A stretch of 64,000 bases of DNA from Pseudovibrio flavus (GTDB taxonomy: Bacteria; Pseudomonadota; Alphaproteobacteria; Rhizobiales; Stappiaceae), in assembly GCF_009711345.1 (NCBI RefSeq), contig NZ_SMMA01000063.1:135850-199849 (forward strand). Reading direction: 5' to 3'. Position numbers and translations under genes: made by a program. The notes under the pieces were generated by a model. That model searched no databases. It was given only the letters and a program-made list of their open reading frames with translations, and was not told the DNA's origin. Positions 62,227 to 64,000 of this stretch are shown here, piece after piece (the first letter of the stretch is position 1; each line of letters opens with the position of its first letter).

Positions 62227-63708
62227 TTAGTCTTTGGAAAGCTTTTCCATCAGGTCTTCGATTTCCGCAGAGCAAGGGTTCTTTCTGTTCACCATCTCCG
62301 CACCGATGAAGAACAAGAAAGACACGACCACAGGACCGCCAACAGCAAGCGCCATAGATGGGTCAGTTATGAAGAGCTTCGTGAACAGGAACATTGAAAG
62401 GCCAGCAGCCATAGAGCCTAGAGCCGACCAAGGGCCGCAGTGTTTGAAGCAAGGCAGGAGGCCAAACACCATCGGAATAGATGCAGGGCCAATCAAGCCG
62501 CCGAACCACACGAGGATCAGGCCGATGATGCCGCCAAAGAAGTCTTTGTTGAGCGCGATCACCATGGTGGTAAGCGTGAACGAGAAGGTCACGATACGGG
62601 CCATGTAAAGTGGAGTATTACCGTCCTCGCCGCGGAACTTCTTGTTGAAGTGCGGAAGGATATCGCGGGAAAGCACAGAGCTGATAGCGTTGGCGTCAGA
62701 TGCAACCATGGAAAGTGTTGCAGCGAACATGGAAGCCAGAACGATACCGACGAGGCCAGCAGGCAGATACTTAACAGTCATAGCGGAGTAAAGCTGCGTC
62801 TGTTCAGCTGCAGGAATATCCGGCATCAGCAGTGGAGCTGCCCACATCGGCGCGAAGATGATCAAAGGCCAGATGAGGTAGAGCAGCGAGGAAAGAACCA
62901 TCGCTTTGCGGGCCTGCTTACCATCTGGAGAGGCGATAAAGCGGGTTGCCAGGTTCCATGTGCCGCCGCAGTAGCTAAGCAGCACTACAAGCATGAAGCT
63001 GAGGAAGAAGCCAACGGTGTATTTGTCGTTGAACAGATCTGCGTTGCCGACAGGCAGCTTGTCCCACATATCAACGTAGTTGGTGCCCATGTCGCCAAGG
63101 TGTGCAAGCACGACGAAGAACATTGCCAGACCAGCGATAACCTGAACGATGAACTGGAAGAAGTCGTTCATGGTATCAGCCCAGAGGCCGCCAACGGTCA
63201 CGTACACCATTGCTACAGCGCCAGACAGCATGATGCCGTAGTAAATCGGCATGCCGGTGAAGCCGTAGAGCAAAACGCCGATAGCTGCATACTTACCTGC
63301 AGTATCAAGCAGCTTCAGAATAACACCCAGCCACGCAATAACCTGCTGCGTTTTGAAGTCGTATCGTTTTACCAGATATTCAGTCGGAGACTGAACGTTC
63401 CAAGCTGTGCGCAGTCGTGCCCACCGCGGGACAATTAGCCAAGCGCCGATAAGACAGGCGATTGTGATGTTAAGCGCCCACCAGACGTAGATGTTAAAGC
63501 CAGTGGAATAAGCGATAGCTGCATAACCGGTGAACACAACGCCCGAGTAACCAGAAACGTGGTGAGAAACACCTGCAAGCCACCAAGGCAAGCCACCCCC
63601 TGCAACATAAAAGTCTCCAGAGCCTTTAACACGCTTAAAGGCATTAAGGCCGATGCCCACCATGATCGCGAAGAAGGCGACCAGCGCTACCCAATCCAGA
63701 AATTCCAT
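62227..63708 (-). CDS. Sodium:solute symporter (SSS/SLC5 family)
   Basis: 493 residues from ATG 63708, with GGGGGAA upstream; about 13 membrane segments. GGGLPWWLAGVSHHVSGYS, the sodium-site region around NIYVWWALNITIACL, and VSDANAISSVLSRDI-like signature (SMVASDANAISSVLSRDI) mark the SSS family, sugar-like branch. It should import a sugar or sugar acid with Na+, supplying the epimerase, hydrolase and SIS enzyme. First gene of the cluster and the last complete gene before the window edge. Confidence 0.88.
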   Translation of the reverse strand: MEFLDWVALVAFFAIMVGIGLNAFKRVKGSGDFYVAGGGLPWWLAGVSHHVSGYSGVVFTGYAAIAYSTGFNIYVWWALNITIACLIGAWLIVPRWARLRTAWNVQSPTEYLVKRYDFKTQQVIAWLGVILKLLDTAGKYAAIGVLLYGFTGMPIYYGIMLSGAVAMVYVTVGGLWADTMNDFFQFIVQVIAGLAMFFVVLAHLGDMGTNYVDMWDKLPVGNADLFNDKYTVGFFLSFMLVVLLSYCGGTWNLATRFIASPDGKQARKAMVLSSLLYLIWPLIIFAPMWAAPLLMPDIPAAEQTQLYSAMTVKYLPAGLVGIVLASMFAATLSMVASDANAISSVLSRDILPHFNKKFRGEDGNTPLYMARIVTFSFTLTTMVIALNKDFFGGIIGLILVWFGGLIGPASIPMVFGLLPCFKHCGPWSALGSMAAGLSMFLFTKLFITDPSMALAVGGPVVVSFLFFIGAEMVNRKNPCSAEIEDLMEKLSKD

Positions 63709-64000
63709 TTTTTCCCCCATATGAACTGGAGCGTTCTTTTTTGGTGGCGGCCTGCCCGTCTCCCAACGGCTCTCGAGAATCTAGTTTCTCCATATGGCGG
63801 CCCCCACCGCTGAGCCAACTATGCATCGCCTCGCGCATTATTAATATCCGATAATGTTATTATATGTGGTGATTTGTGGAGAGAAAGGCTTCTTCAGTCT
63901 TGAAGTTGGCTGTTTTGTGCGGTTTGCGGCTGGTGATTTTTGCCGGATGACCAGAAATTAAATTCAATTCTAGTTATTATATTTGTTTGCGTTGTGCTGG
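63709..64000. other. Upstream region of the symporter gene to the window end
   Basis: No gene seen. It contains a small palindrome ATAAT-GTT-ATTAT at 63851-63863 and two copies of GTTATTATAT (63856-63865 and 63973-63982), which could be sites for the ROK regulator. The promoter was not resolved. Confidence 0.4.

Noticed and set aside
62440..63438. 332-codon plus-strand frame across the symporter
   Set aside because: Charged, His-rich antisense product of a membrane-protein gene; no supporting signals.
58800..63708. Sialic acid (nan) catabolic operon
   Set aside because: AGE epimerase and symporter are suggestive, but there is no NanA lyase, no ManNAc kinase and no sialidase, while a ceramidase-like hydrolase is present.
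1..64000. CRISPR arrays, tRNA/rRNA genes, IS elements, prophage or biosynthetic megagenes
   Set aside because: No regularly spaced repeats, cloverleaf-like sequences, transposase or phage motifs, or modular synthase domains were found on reading through.

Overview
The window reads as ordinary chromosomal DNA of a heterotrophic marine-type alphaproteobacterium. The gene content (TauXY-type taurine dehydrogenase with Xsc, several TRAP and ABC solute systems, MocR/TauR regulation, chitin-sugar catabolism) and moderate GC resemble the Pseudovibrio/Labrenzia (Stappiaceae) or roseobacter neighbourhood. This is inferred from family recognition; no rRNA or tRNA gene is present to confirm it. There is no visible prophage, IS element, CRISPR array or tRNA-anchored island. 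The window is densely packed with substrate-specific catabolic operons, most of them a transporter plus enzymes plus a local regulator.

Layout. (1) 34-2972, minus strand: an orphan TRAP transporter (dctPQM type). (2) 3289-15190: a polyamine block. A minus-strand operon reads potF-potG-potH-potI-agmatinase-glutamine-synthetase-like (PuuA type). Divergent from it are an FCD-type GntR regulator, a second PuuA-like enzyme, a class III aminotransferase and a PuuB-like FAD oxidase. A shared TTTTGTGATCA element lies upstream of both arms. (3) 15499-17184: a Cache-type chemoreceptor. (4) 17303-28726: a GntR regulator and a divergent operon for N-acetylglucosamine/chitooligosaccharides: ROK kinase, Gfo/Idh/MocA oxidoreductase, ABC transporter, cytoplasmic GH20 hexosaminidase, NagB and NagA. 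(5) 29049-31490: a second chemoreceptor with a very large helical sensor. (6) 31679-35285: a DUF6492-type protein, pyridoxal kinase and an aldehyde dehydrogenase. (7) 35350-45410: taurine dissimilation: Xsc, a LacI regulator, TauY, TauX, a universal stress protein, the TRAP transporter TauMLK and the divergent MocR regulator TauR, with two TauR-box-like repeats. (8) 45597-53647: a fasciclin protein, a TctE/TctD-type two-component system, a tripartite tricarboxylate transporter whose TctA and TctB parts are fused, a beta-decarboxylating dehydrogenase and a PrpF/GalD-like isomerase. (9) 53706-57350: a KefC-type K+ efflux system with its flavodoxin-fold partner and a crotonase. (10) 57415-63708: an unfamiliar sugar cluster: Na+/solute symporter, AGE-family epimerase, ceramidase-fold hydrolase without signal peptide, SIS protein and a kinase-dead ROK regulator.

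How it works together. Imported putrescine or agmatine would be gamma-glutamylated and oxidised. Chitobiose or GlcNAc would be cleaved, phosphorylated, deacetylated and deaminated to fructose-6-P. Taurine would be oxidised to sulfoacetaldehyde and cleaved to acetyl-phosphate and sulfite. Several downstream steps are absent from the window (PuuC/PuuD, Pta, sulfite export or oxidation) and must be encoded elsewhere.

The best candidates for undescribed biology are the symporter/AGE/ceramidase-like/SIS/ROK cluster, the fused TctAB/dehydrogenase/PrpF-like cluster, the Gfo/Idh gene inside the GlcNAc operon, and an inverted repeat placed directly after every one of the five binding-protein genes.
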